Position numbers and translations under genes: made by a program
The notes under the pieces: model-generated
What the model was told of the DNA's origin: nothing
What the model saw: the letters and a program-made list of their open reading frames with translations, nothing else
Database searches by the model: none
In this document: positions 42,614 through 51,323 of the stretch, piece after piece
Layout of the letters: every line of letters begins with the position of its first letter
Numbering within the stretch: position 1 is the first letter of the stretch
From: Streptomyces roseofulvus
GTDB taxonomy: Bacteria; Actinomycetota; Actinomycetes; Streptomycetales; Streptomycetaceae
NCBI RefSeq assembly: GCF_039534915.1
Contig: NZ_BAAAWE010000001.1
Span: 434,001-498,000, forward strand
DNA: 64,000 nt
Reading direction: 5' to 3'

Positions 42614-43528
42614 GTGCCCGTGGTCCATGTGATGACCGGACTGCCGGCCTCCGGCAAGACGACCGCCGCCCGCGCCCTGCAGGAACGTTCCGAGGGCCGG
42701 ATGCGCCGGGTCAACCTCGACGACCTGCGCAGCATGCTCGACCTGCCGAGCGGCGACCGCCGCTCGCGCGCCCACGAGCAGACCGTGCTCGACATCCAGG
42801 ACGTCGCCCTGCGCACGGCCGTCGACGACGGCTTCGACGTGGTCGTCGACAACACCCATCTCACGCCGCACGTCCCGCGCCGGCTGAAGGCGGCCCTGGC
42901 CGGCCGCGAGGCCACCTTCGTCGTGCACGACTTCACCGCCGTGCCGGTGGACGAGTGCGTCCGCCGGGACGCGGCCCGCGAGCGGCCCGTCGGCGAGGAG
43001 ATCATCCGCATCCTGGCCGAGAAGCACGCCAAGGCCACCCGAGGCGGCTGGCGGCTCACCGACGACTGGCTCAACGACCGGCCGGCGGTGACCCCGTACG
43101 TCCCCGACGCGGCCCTGCCGTCGGCCGTCCTGTGCGACATCGACGGCACGCTCGCGCTGCGCGGCGACCGCGGTCCGTACGACTTCAGCCGCTGCGACCT
43201 GGACCTGCTCAACGTCCCGGTCCGCGAGGCGCTGCGCGCCTTCCGCGCCGCGCACCAGGACCGGATCGTGCTGCTCTCCGGCCGCAGCGAGGACCACCGG
43301 GCGCTGACGGAGGCGTGGCTGGAGCGGTACGAGGTGCCGTACGACGAGCTGTGGATGCGCGCCTCGGGCGACAGCCGCTCCGACGACGTCGTCAAGGCGG
43401 AGCTGTTCGACGCACACGTCCGTCACCGTCACGCGGTGCGGGTGTCGCTCGACGACCGGGACCGGGTGGTCGCGGTGTGGCGCCGGATGGGCCTGCCGAC
43501 CTGGCAGGTCAACTACGGCAACTTCTGA
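42614..43528 (+). CDS. Polynucleotide kinase / 3'-phosphatase (Pnkp-like)
   Basis: 304 residues with two catalytic domains. The N-terminal P-loop kinase has GLPASGKT at 9-16 and the general-base region NLDDLRSML; the C-terminal HAD-type phosphatase has DIDGTLAL with nucleophile Asp175 and Asp177, and later LLSGRSEDHR. This is the T4 Pnkp order. It phosphorylates 5'-OH and removes 3'- or 2',3'-cyclic phosphates so that the upstream ligase can join broken RNA, typically tRNA cut by a toxin. GTG start 2 bases after the ligase stop. Confidence 0.9.
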   Translation: MPVVHVMTGLPASGKTTAARALQERSEGRMRRVNLDDLRSMLDLPSGDRRSRAHEQTVLDIQDVALRTAVDDGFDVVVDNTHLTPHVPRRLKAALAGREATFVVHDFTAVPVDECVRRDAARERPVGEEIIRILAEKHAKATRGGWRLTDDWLNDRPAVTPYVPDAALPSAVLCDIDGTLALRGDRGPYDFSRCDLDLLNVPVREALRAFRAAHQDRIVLLSGRSEDHRALTEAWLERYEVPYDELWMRASGDSRSDDVVKAELFDAHVRHRHAVRVSLDDRDRVVAVWRRMGLPTWQVNYGNF

Positions 43529-43635
43529 TACGGCAGGCGGGCGGCAGAAGCACGGCGCCCCGGTCCCGAACCGGAGCCGCGCGTGCCCGGCAGCGGCCGA
43601 CGCCCGCATGTCCGGCGCCCGGGCCGGGGGGCTCC

Positions 43636-43641
43636 TAGGAT
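43636..43641 (+). promoter_or_regulatory. -10 box placing the start of a leaderless mRNA
   Basis: TAGGAT ends 7 bases before the ATG at 43649, and no convincing Shine-Dalgarno separates them, so the two-module VOC gene is probably transcribed from its own A of the ATG. No good -35 is visible. Confidence 0.4.
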
Positions 43642-43648
43642 GGCCGGC

Positions 43649-44386
43649 ATGGCGACCCGACTCGTACAGATCAACATGAAGGCCCACGACGACGCCGCGC
43701 TGGGCCGGTTCTGGGCGGAGGCGCTCGGCTGGGGCGTCGACAGCGAGGCGCCCGGTGTGACCAACCTCGAACCCGTGGGCTTCGTCTATCCGGACCCCGT
43801 GGCCGTCTGCGTCGACCTCGTCGCGAGCGCGGAGCCCAAGACGGTCAAGAACCGGGTGCACCTCGATCTGGCCACCTCCTCGGCCGCCCACCACACGGAG
43901 CTGGTCGCGCGCCTGAAGGACCGGGGCGCGACGCTCGCCGACGTGGGGCAGGGCGACGTCCCCTGGACCGTCATGGCCGACCCCGAGGGCAACGAGTTCT
44001 GCGTCCTGGAGCCCCGTCCGGTCTACCAGGACACCGGGCCGGTCGCGGCCGTCGTGGTCGACTGCGCCGACCCGCGGGAGATGGCCCGGTTCTGGGGCGA
44101 GGCGATGGACTGGACGGTGCACGAGGTCACCGACGACCTCGCGACCATGCGCTCCGCCCGAGGCGTCGGCCCGTACCTGGAGTTCGTCCGTACGCCCGAC
44201 CCCAAGAGCGGGTGGAACCGCGTCCACCTGGACATCCGCCCCTACCCCGGTGACGACGTGGCGGCGGAGGAGGCCCGGCTGCGCGCCCTGGGCGCCACCG
44301 CACCCGACTTCGACCGGTCCGCGATCCACTGGACGGTGCTGGCCGACCCGGAGGGCAACGAGTTCTGCCTCCTCAGCCCCAGCTGA
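43649..44386 (+). CDS. Two-module VOC family protein
   Basis: 245 residues made of two similar ~120-residue halves. Each ends in an almost identical strand, MADPEGNEFCVLEP and LADPEGNEFCLLSP, and each half starts with a motif around ALGRFWAEALGW or EMARFWGEAMDW. This glyoxalase-like type is common in actinobacteria and is usually of unknown substrate. ATG 43649 is favoured over 43640 because of the -10 box position. Confidence 0.85.
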   Translation: MATRLVQINMKAHDDAALGRFWAEALGWGVDSEAPGVTNLEPVGFVYPDPVAVCVDLVASAEPKTVKNRVHLDLATSSAAHHTELVARLKDRGATLADVGQGDVPWTVMADPEGNEFCVLEPRPVYQDTGPVAAVVVDCADPREMARFWGEAMDWTVHEVTDDLATMRSARGVGPYLEFVRTPDPKSGWNRVHLDIRPYPGDDVAAEEARLRALGATAPDFDRSAIHWTVLADPEGNEFCLLSPS

Positions 44387-44442
44387 CATCGGGCCACGAC
44401 CCGGCGGCCGGGTTCCCGGTCCGTCGCAGAGGAGAGGTCGCC

Positions 44443-45138
44443 ATGACGCCACCCATCGATCCGCGTCCGGGCACGCCGCAACCCTTCACGCCGCACCCGC
44501 GCTTCGCCCGTTTCTACGCCCGGTTCGCCGGCCCGGCGCTGGACAGGGCGGGCATCGCCGCCCACCGGCGGCGGCTCCTCGCCGGCCTGTCGGGCGAGGT
44601 CATCGAGATCGGCGCGGGCGACGGTCTCACCTTCCCCTTCTACCCGCCCGAGGTGACCCGGCTCGTCGCCGTCGAGCCGGAACCGAACCTGCGTGCCCTG
44701 GCCCGGCGGCGGAGCCAGGACGTTCCCGTGCCCGTGGACCTGTGCGACGCCCGGGCCGAGCGACTTCCCTTCCCCGACGCCTCGTTCGACGCGGCCGTCG
44801 CGTGCCTCACGCTCTGTTCCATCGCCGACCCGCACGCCGCGCTCGTCGAACTCCACCGGGTCCTGCGTCCGGGCGGACGCCTGCGGTTCTTCGAGCACGT
44901 CCAGGCCGACACCCGCGCGATGCGGGGCGTCCAAGGCGTCCTCGACGCCACCGTCTGGCCCCGGCTGATGGGCGGCTGCCACACCGGCCGCGACACCCGG
45001 CGGACCATCACCGCGGCCGGCTTCCGCCTGACCACCGTCGACCGCTTCGCCTTCCCCCCGAGCCGGATCCCGCTGCCGGCCGGCGTCCACGTCCTCGGCA
45101 CCGCCGTACGCGACGACGACGGCGGCCGCTCACGCTAA
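44443..45138 (+). CDS. Class I SAM-dependent methyltransferase
   Basis: 231 residues. SAM motif I is VIEIGAGDGLTFPFYP, the acidic end of strand 2 is AVEPEPN, motif post-I includes RAERLPFPDASFDAAV and motif III LRPGGRLRFFEHVQAD. It resembles the phosphatidylethanolamine N-methyltransferase-like/thiol methyltransferase group (METTL7-like). Its stop overlaps the stop of the convergent gene fragment. Confidence 0.85.
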   Translation: MTPPIDPRPGTPQPFTPHPRFARFYARFAGPALDRAGIAAHRRRLLAGLSGEVIEIGAGDGLTFPFYPPEVTRLVAVEPEPNLRALARRRSQDVPVPVDLCDARAERLPFPDASFDAAVACLTLCSIADPHAALVELHRVLRPGGRLRFFEHVQADTRAMRGVQGVLDATVWPRLMGGCHTGRDTRRTITAAGFRLTTVDRFAFPPSRIPLPAGVHVLGTAVRDDDGGRSR

Positions 45139-45575
45139 CGGCAGGTCAGGGTCGGTCCCGGCAGCATCCCGCCCGTGTAGAGGGCCTGGCCGTCCGGCAT
45201 CCAGTAGCCGAGCTTCGAGACCACGGTGGAGCACGTGGAGCCCACCGTGACGCGGACCGTCACCTTCTGCGGGTTCCCGGGCTGGAGGGTGGTCAGCGCG
45301 CAGTCCAGCGCGTGCCGCAGGCGGGTCTCCCCGGGGTGGCCGCCGACGAGCGGGTTGACGCAGCGGGGGTCGTCGGTGGCGAGGCGTACGCCGGATTCCT
45401 CCTCGCCGATCAGGCCGAAGCGCGCGCTGCCGTCGCCCTCCTCGCTGTCCCGGCGGACCGTGTACGTCAGGGTGGTCGTCGCGCGCCGGCGGAGTGTCGA
45501 GCGGTCGGCGGTGATGGCGTGGGTGGGGGCCGCCTTCGGCGTGGTCAGGGTCAGGGTGGTGTGGACGGTGCCCCG
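45135..45575 (-). pseudogene. C-terminal fragment of a secreted-type protein
   Basis: About 145 codons with coherent protein character, from TVHTTLTLTTPKAAPTHAIT through LATDDPRCVNPLVGGHPGE to GGMLPGPTLTCR and TAG. Thr-rich strands, several cysteines and the C-terminal CR suggest an exported beta-sandwich protein. Upstream of about 45575 the frame becomes the antisense of a VOC fragment, so the N-terminal part including any signal peptide has been lost. Not assigned to a family. Confidence 0.55.
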
Positions 45576-45767
45576 GAGGTCGACGACTTCGACGCGGTGT
45601 ACCGGCGGATGAGGGCAGCGGGGTACGACTTCCTGGGCGACGACTACACCTTCGTCGCGGGCGAGGTCACCCCGGACGCGGCCCTCGGCACCAAGGTGGC
45701 GTACTTCAACGACCCCGACGGCACCAACCTGGAGATCATCAAACCGAAGGGCGGCTTCGCCAACTGA
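45576..45767 (+). pseudogene. C-terminal fragment of a VOC-family protein
   Basis: 63 codons starting abruptly at EVDDFDAVYRRMRAAGYDFL and ending with VAYFNDPDGTNLEIIKPKGG; this is the last half of a glyoxalase/dioxygenase-type module. The N-terminal half is absent: immediately to the left lies the unrelated fragment on the opposite strand. No start codon or ribosome site precedes it. Confidence 0.75.
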
Positions 45768-45809
45768 CGTCAGGCCGTCCCACCTCATCGGCACCGCATC
45801 GGCACCGCT

Positions 45810-46079
45810 TCAGGGACGGCGTCCGTCGCCCTCCGTCCAGACGCGCACCGCACGCCAGTGGTACCCGTCCTGCTCGGCCTCCTCGACCGTGAAGGTGACG
45901 CGCCCGCCCACCGTCAACTCGCGGAACCCCTCAGCCTCGATGTCCGAGAAATGCGCCCATACGGGGCCCGGCACGGCGTCGGACGCCAGAACGCCCCACC
46001 CTTCCTCGCCGTGCCATTCGAGGACACGGCCGACCGACACGTCCGCTTCCTTCGCCCTGCTGCTCCTGGCCCTGGTCAT
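45810..46079 (-). CDS. Cold-shock-domain-like small protein
   Basis: 89 residues. After a basic N terminus comes a single OB-fold domain with RVLEWHGEEGWGVLAS and VWAHFSDIEAEGFREL in the places of the RNP1 and RNP2 strands of cold-shock proteins, but with altered aromatic residues. It may bind single-stranded nucleic acid. Start ATG 46079 with GAGGGAA; divergent from the large unknown gene. Confidence 0.75.
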   Translation of the reverse strand: MTRARSSRAKEADVSVGRVLEWHGEEGWGVLASDAVPGPVWAHFSDIEAEGFRELTVGGRVTFTVEEAEQDGYHWRAVRVWTEGDGRRP

Positions 46080-46210
46080 GCTTCCCTCTCCTCCTCGGCG
46101 ACGCGGCTCATGCCCTCTCCCCCGCCCACCCGTTGACCTTCGCACACCTGTGTAGGGTGCACGCCAGCCGCGACCGGGTCTCGTGGCGGCCTCCGACCAG
46201 GGAGAGGGAC

Positions 46211-48316
46211 GTGAACGACACCGGCAGCGGCCAGGCCGGCCGCGGTGCGGCACGGCGGCGCTCGGACCTCGCCGTGATCTCGGCCTGGTGGCGGGGGCTC
46301 GGCGGTGACGGCTTCGTCGTGCTGCCGCCGCCGGGGCGCGGACGGTACACGCAGTCGGACGGGCACACGGACGCCGCCGAGCTGATCGGGGCGCGGGGCC
46401 TCGGCGGACCCGTCTCCTTCGCGTACTGGCACTGGCAGTCGCATGGGCGCGCCTTCGACCGGGCCGGTGCGCTCACGGGCGGGCTGCTGCTCCACTGGGG
46501 CGGTGACCACGCGGTCGTCGCCGCCGGGCTCGGCGCCGGGCCGGCCGGGTTCCGTGTCGTCGACGGCGGGCCGCAGGGCGCGTTCCAGCTGGACCGGATC
46601 ACGCGGCGGGACGACGACGGGCTGCCCGATCCGGCGGACCCCGACGGCGTACGGCAGTTCCTCGCCGCACTCGACGAGCCGGTACGCCGCGGCCCGGGCC
46701 ACGTCCGGTACCGGCCCTTGTCCCCCGCTGAGGCCGCGTGGCTGCGGGAGCGGCTCGACGCCGCACAGGACCTCGCGGACGCGACCCGTTTCGCGGTCGC
46801 GCTGGAGCGGCGCGACGGGCTGACGTCCGCCCAGGCGCTGCGGCTCCTGCGCGCGTGGCGGGAGGAGTACGACGGGCGCCTCGCGCACTGGACGGGGTGG
46901 CGGGAGGTGCTCCACGCCCTGCTGCGGCACGGGCGGGAGGAGGCGTGGGAGACCGTCGCGGCGCTCGGACCCGGGGCGGCCGGCGTCGTGGCCGACGTGC
47001 CGTCCGAGCGGGGGCTGGCGGTCGTACGGGCGTACGCGCTCGCCGGCGCCCCGGGCACGGCCTTCGCCTGGCTGAAGCTGCACCGGGCGGTGCACGAGCC
47101 CGACGCGGTGCGTGCCGTGCGCGCTCTCGCGGCGGAACTCGACGCCCACGACGCGCCGGAGGCCGCCCTGCGGGGGCTGGCGGCGGCGCTGACCGGGGCG
47201 GTCGCGGCCGACCGGCGCGCGGAGACGGGCGCGAGCGGCCTCGCGGACCGGTCCTACGCCGGGCTCCTGGCCGTCCGCTTCGCCACCGACGAGCGGCTGC
47301 CGCGGGCCCTGCGGGTCCTCGTCGCCCAGACCGCGCGCGACCACGTGGAGCTCGTCCGCGAGGCGGCCCACCGGGCCGGGGCCGCGCCGCTCCCCGGAAC
47401 GGACGGCGCCCCTCCGACCGCCACCGCGTTCGTCACCGACCCGGCGGAAGCCCTGGCCGCGATCGCGCGCTACGAGGCGGCGCGGGACGGGCTCCTGTCC
47501 GGCACCGGTCCCGACCTGACCGCTCCCGAAGGCGTCCTGGGCCGGGTGTGGCACCGGTACCGCACCCTCACCGAGGGCGACGTGCGCTGGCTGCGGGAGC
47601 GGATCGCGGACCCGGACACGGACCTCCAGGGGCTCGGGTTCTGCCTCGAACTCCTCTACGCCCACGGCCTGGCCGGTCCTGCCGAGGTCGAGGCGCTGCT
47701 GCCGCGCCGGATGAAGGACCTCACCAAGAAGTACCGGACCACGTACACCGAATGGCGCCACCCCCTGGTCACCCTCACCTGCCTCGCCCTCGACCTGGGG
47801 CACCCGGCGGCGGAGAAGCTGCTCTCCTGGTGGGACGGCCCTCGGCCGGTCTGGAAGAACGAGCTGCGGCTCCTCACCCACCTCGGCGCGCCCGACGAGT
47901 CGAAGGCCGCCGCGCTGTGGGAGTTCGTGACCTCCCGCGCCCATGACGTGGGCCAGTTGACGACCTGGGTGCTGGTCCGGGCCCGCCTCGACGGGGTGCA
48001 CCCGCTGTTCGTGGCCGACCGGCTGCTCGGCACGCCCGGCGTCCACGAGCACAAACTCCGGCAGGTCCTCGTCGGGGTCGCCGACGCCGGGCAGCCGCTG
48101 TGGCACTACGCCGTCGACGGGCGCAGCCGAGGGTGGTGGCAGCGTGCCCAGGAGGTGGCCGAGCACCCCGGCCTCTCCCCCGCAGCCCGGGCGATCGGCG
48201 TGCGGACGGCGCGCGAGCACTGCCTCGTCCGTTACCCGGACCAGCTGAATCCGCCGCCGACCGAGGCCGAGCGGGCCGCGGCACTGGAGTGGGTTCGCCG
48301 ACACGACGACGGGTGA
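46211..48316 (+). CDS. Large helical protein of unknown function
   Basis: 701 residues, not recognised. No signal peptide or membrane segment. The N-terminal part has WHWQSHGRAFDRAGALTGGL and GGPQGAFQLDRITRRDD; the remainder is rich in Ala, Leu and Arg helices that read like HEAT-type repeats, with one conserved-looking patch around RMKDLTKKYRTTYTEWRHPL. GTG at 46211 has GGGAGAGGG directly upstream. Similar large orphan proteins occur in streptomycetes. I propose no function. Confidence 0.7.
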   Translation: MNDTGSGQAGRGAARRRSDLAVISAWWRGLGGDGFVVLPPPGRGRYTQSDGHTDAAELIGARGLGGPVSFAYWHWQSHGRAFDRAGALTGGLLLHWGGDHAVVAAGLGAGPAGFRVVDGGPQGAFQLDRITRRDDDGLPDPADPDGVRQFLAALDEPVRRGPGHVRYRPLSPAEAAWLRERLDAAQDLADATRFAVALERRDGLTSAQALRLLRAWREEYDGRLAHWTGWREVLHALLRHGREEAWETVAALGPGAAGVVADVPSERGLAVVRAYALAGAPGTAFAWLKLHRAVHEPDAVRAVRALAAELDAHDAPEAALRGLAAALTGAVAADRRAETGASGLADRSYAGLLAVRFATDERLPRALRVLVAQTARDHVELVREAAHRAGAAPLPGTDGAPPTATAFVTDPAEALAAIARYEAARDGLLSGTGPDLTAPEGVLGRVWHRYRTLTEGDVRWLRERIADPDTDLQGLGFCLELLYAHGLAGPAEVEALLPRRMKDLTKKYRTTYTEWRHPLVTLTCLALDLGHPAAEKLLSWWDGPRPVWKNELRLLTHLGAPDESKAAALWEFVTSRAHDVGQLTTWVLVRARLDGVHPLFVADRLLGTPGVHEHKLRQVLVGVADAGQPLWHYAVDGRSRGWWQRAQEVAEHPGLSPAARAIGVRTAREHCLVRYPDQLNPPPTEAERAAALEWVRRHDDG

Positions 48317-48454
48317 GAGGTGTCCCGGTCCCCTCACCCGTGGGGGTGGAGCACCGCCGTCCAGTAGGCGCAGTGCGGCCCGTCGGGAGCCGGGCGCCCG
48401 CCGCCGTCGCAGAAAGCTGTGGGCCCCAGGATCCGACGGACGGAGTGGTCCCGC

Positions 48455-50449
48455 ATGTCCTTGCAATCTCCCTGGCTCCGGGCCGCACGCGCCGGCGCGG
48501 TGGGCGCCACCGCGCTGGCGCTCGTCCTCGGCCTGCCCGCGGCGGCGAAGGCCGCGCCCGGCGACCTGGACCCCACCTTCGACGGCGACGGCCGGGTCGT
48601 CACCGACCTGGGCGGGTACGCGGGGGCCGAGGGCATGGTCATCCAGCCCGACGGGAGGATCGTCACCATCGGGTACAGCTACACGACGGAGACGTCCGGG
48701 GACTTCACGCTGACGCGGTACGACACCGACGGCAGCCTGGACCCGACGTTCGGTGGCGACGGCATCGTCACCACCGACTTCGTCGGCGCCAACAACGACG
48801 AGGGCCGCGGTCTCGCCCTGCAGCCCGACGGGAAGATCGTCGCGGTGGGCGGGTCCACCGACTGGGGCGGCAACGGCGCGTGGGCGGCGGCCCGTTACCT
48901 CCCCGACGGCAGCCTCGACCCGACGTTCGGCGAGGGCGGGAAGGTCCTCACCGAGATCGACGTCGACGCGATCGAGACGGCCGAGTCGGTCGTCGTGCTG
49001 TCCGACGGCAGGATCGTCGCCGGCGGGTCGAGCAACGGCCTGTGGTCGCTGGTGCGCTGGGACGCCTCCGGCGTCCCGGACCCCGGCTTCGACGGCGACG
49101 GCCGGGTCACCACCACCTTCGGCACCGGCTGCTGTCAGGGCGTCAGCGACCTGGTGCCGCAGGCGGACGGCAGGATCGTCGCCGTCGGTCACGCCGGCGG
49201 TCTCGCCCTGACCCGCTACCACGAGGACGGCGGCCTCGACACGAGCTTCGACGGCGACGGGCGGGTCACCACCGGGCTCGGCACCGGCGAGGGCGTCGAG
49301 CTCCAGTCGGACGGGCGGATCGTCGTCACCGGCAAGGAGGGCAACTCCTTCCTGGTGGCGCGGTTCACCACCGGCGGCGCCCCGGACCCGAGCTTCGACG
49401 GCGACGGCCGGGTCCTCACCTCCTTCGGTCCCGAGGACGGCGGGGCGATGGACGTCGCCCTCCAATCCGACGGGCGGATCGTCACGGCCGGCACCTACGG
49501 CGGGGACTTCGCCCTGGCCCGGTACAACACCGGCGGCGGTCTCGACCCGGACTTCGGCGGCGACGGGAAGGTGACCACCGACTTCGGCGGCTCCTCGGAC
49601 GGCGCCGCGCGCGTGGCACTGCAGAGCGACGGCAGGATCGTCGCCGCCGGGCTCGCGGGGACCGCCTACAGCCTGGACGGCCACCGCGGCCTGGCCCGGT
49701 ATCTGGGCGGGGGCGGCGTCGAGCCGCCGGCCGGCATCGACGTGTCGGTGACGAAGACCGGGCCCGGCACCGTCAGCATCGGCGACACCGCCACGTACAC
49801 CGTCCGGGTCACGAACAACAGCACGTCGACCACGGCGACGGAGGTGCAGCTCACCGACACCCTGACGGGCACGGCGACCATCCTGTCCGCCACCACCGAC
49901 CGGGGGACGTGTACGACCGTCCCGGGCCGCGTCACCTGCGCGATCGGCACGCTCGCCCCGACCGGCGGCTCCTCCGGCTCCACCGCCACCGTGACGATCG
50001 TCGCCGAGCCGTCGCGGACCGGCACCCTCACCGACACGGCGACCGTCACCGCCGCCCAGAACGACCCGACACCCGGCAACAACACCGCGACCCGTGCCAC
50101 CACGGTGACCAACACCCGCGGCTGCACGATCATCGGGACGAGCGGGGCCGACACCCTCAACGGCACGTACGGCGGGGACGTGATCTGCGCGCTCAGCGGC
50201 AACGACACGATCAACGCGGGCTTCGGCAACGACACGGTCCACGCCGGCCCCGGCAACGACCGGGCGGACGGCAGCTACCACAACGACACCCTCATCGGCG
50301 GCCCGGGAGCGGACACGCTCCTCGGCAACTACGGCAACGACTCGCTGAACACGGTGGACGGGGTGGCCGGCAACGACACGGCGAACGGCGGCCTCAACAC
50401 GGACACCTGCACCACGGATCCCTCGGACGTCCGCGTCAGCTGCCCCTGA
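48455..50449 (+). CDS. Secreted mosaic protein: delta-60 repeats, DUF11 domain, RTX-type repeats
   Basis: 664 residues. A Sec signal peptide ends near AAAKAA. Residues ~45-410 are about seven delta-60 (beta-propeller-like) repeats of the form LDPTFDGDGRVVTDL ... QPDGRIV; then a ~120-residue DUF11/CARDB-like Ig domain (GIDVSVTKTGPGTVSIGDTA to NNTATRATTV); then RTX-like calcium-binding nonapeptides such as GTSGADTLNG, GNDTINAG and GPGADTLLGN. Probably an extracellular or cell-wall-associated calcium-stabilised protein. ATG 48455 with GGAG 10 bases upstream. Confidence 0.88.
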   Translation: MSLQSPWLRAARAGAVGATALALVLGLPAAAKAAPGDLDPTFDGDGRVVTDLGGYAGAEGMVIQPDGRIVTIGYSYTTETSGDFTLTRYDTDGSLDPTFGGDGIVTTDFVGANNDEGRGLALQPDGKIVAVGGSTDWGGNGAWAAARYLPDGSLDPTFGEGGKVLTEIDVDAIETAESVVVLSDGRIVAGGSSNGLWSLVRWDASGVPDPGFDGDGRVTTTFGTGCCQGVSDLVPQADGRIVAVGHAGGLALTRYHEDGGLDTSFDGDGRVTTGLGTGEGVELQSDGRIVVTGKEGNSFLVARFTTGGAPDPSFDGDGRVLTSFGPEDGGAMDVALQSDGRIVTAGTYGGDFALARYNTGGGLDPDFGGDGKVTTDFGGSSDGAARVALQSDGRIVAAGLAGTAYSLDGHRGLARYLGGGGVEPPAGIDVSVTKTGPGTVSIGDTATYTVRVTNNSTSTTATEVQLTDTLTGTATILSATTDRGTCTTVPGRVTCAIGTLAPTGGSSGSTATVTIVAEPSRTGTLTDTATVTAAQNDPTPGNNTATRATTVTNTRGCTIIGTSGADTLNGTYGGDVICALSGNDTINAGFGNDTVHAGPGNDRADGSYHNDTLIGGPGADTLLGNYGNDSLNTVDGVAGNDTANGGLNTDTCTTDPSDVRVSCP

Positions 50450-50460
50450 CCGGCCGCGAG

Positions 50461-50489
50461 CGGGGCGGATCCGCACGGGATCCGCCCCG
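50461..50489. terminator. Hairpin after the mosaic secreted protein gene
   Basis: CGGGGCGGATCC (50461-50472) pairs with GGATCCGCCCCG (50478-50489) around GCACG, with a further CGAG/CTCG pairing outside. Confidence 0.75.
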
Positions 50490-50533
50490 AACTCGCTTGC
50501 CCCGACCGGTGGCCGCTGGCGAGGATGGCCGCC

Positions 50534-51130
50534 ATGGGCACCTCGTCCGCGCACCCCGCACCCCTCCGGCACCACGACCACGGCGTCCACCTGGCCCGCT
50601 TCACCGGCCGGATCCTCGTCGTCTGCCCGCGCTGCGGCGGGCGCGCGTTCGTCGTCCCCCAGCCTGGTCTCACCCCGCCGAAGCACCTCGGCGAACTGCT
50701 CTTCCACCCACGCCGGCTCGCCTGCCCCGGGTGTGGGACGGCGGCCGACCACCCACCCGAACGGCGCGACGGGGCCGTCGTCGGCGCCCGCCCGGGCGGC
50801 ACCGAGGATCCCTTCTTCCGGCAGCCGCTGTGGCTCCAGACGCGCTGCGCGGGACGGATCCTCTGGGCCTACGACGAGGAGCACGTCGACGCCCTCGCCG
50901 CGTACGTCGGCGCGCACCACCGCGTGAAGCACGCCTCCCCGACGCTGTCGATGTTCGCCCGGCTGCCCGCCTGGATGAAGTCCGCGGGGAACCGGCGCGA
51001 GGTCCTGGCCGGTCTGGCCACCCTGCGGTCCCTCGCCGCGCTCTCGGCCCCCGCCGACCGCTCCGACGCGGCCCATCCACGCGGCGACCGCTCCCGGCAC
51101 ACCGGCAGCCTCGGGTTCTTCCGCCGGTAG
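50534..51130 (+). CDS. Zinc-ribbon-like protein, unknown
   Basis: 198 residues. Two C-x-x-C pairs, CPRCGG near residue 31 and CPGCG near 64, form a likely zinc ribbon; the rest includes QPLWLQTRCAGRILWAYDEE and a helical C terminus ending in GSLGFFRR. Known as a conserved actinobacterial type without function. The ATG at 50534 is preferred: GAGGAT 7 bases before it can act as a -10 with TTGCCC 18 bp upstream, implying a leaderless mRNA. Confidence 0.7.
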   Translation: MGTSSAHPAPLRHHDHGVHLARFTGRILVVCPRCGGRAFVVPQPGLTPPKHLGELLFHPRRLACPGCGTAADHPPERRDGAVVGARPGGTEDPFFRQPLWLQTRCAGRILWAYDEEHVDALAAYVGAHHRVKHASPTLSMFARLPAWMKSAGNRREVLAGLATLRSLAALSAPADRSDAAHPRGDRSRHTGSLGFFRR

Positions 51131-51323
51131 CCGTCCCGCACCGGCCCGCCCCCGTCGGATCGTCATCTAGGATTCATGGCGGCTGTGGGGCCGCGACCCG
51201 TCGCTCGGAGCGGCGACCGCGGTACGGCCCGGCCCACCGGTCGACGACAGCGTTCCGGTTCCGCGAGGTACGGGAGGCCGGCTCCCCGTCCACGAACAGA
51301 AGAACCCCAGGGAGAAGTGAGGT

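Noticed and set aside
48540..49700. Regularly spaced DNA repeats considered as a repeat array
   Set aside because: They are the coding sequence of delta-60 protein repeats, diverged at the DNA level and in one open frame.
46076..51166. A 1,696-codon open frame on the minus strand
   Set aside because: It is antisense to several well-supported plus-strand genes, is made of Arg/Gly/Pro/Val-rich sequence produced by reverse reading of G/C-rich codons, and shows no domain.
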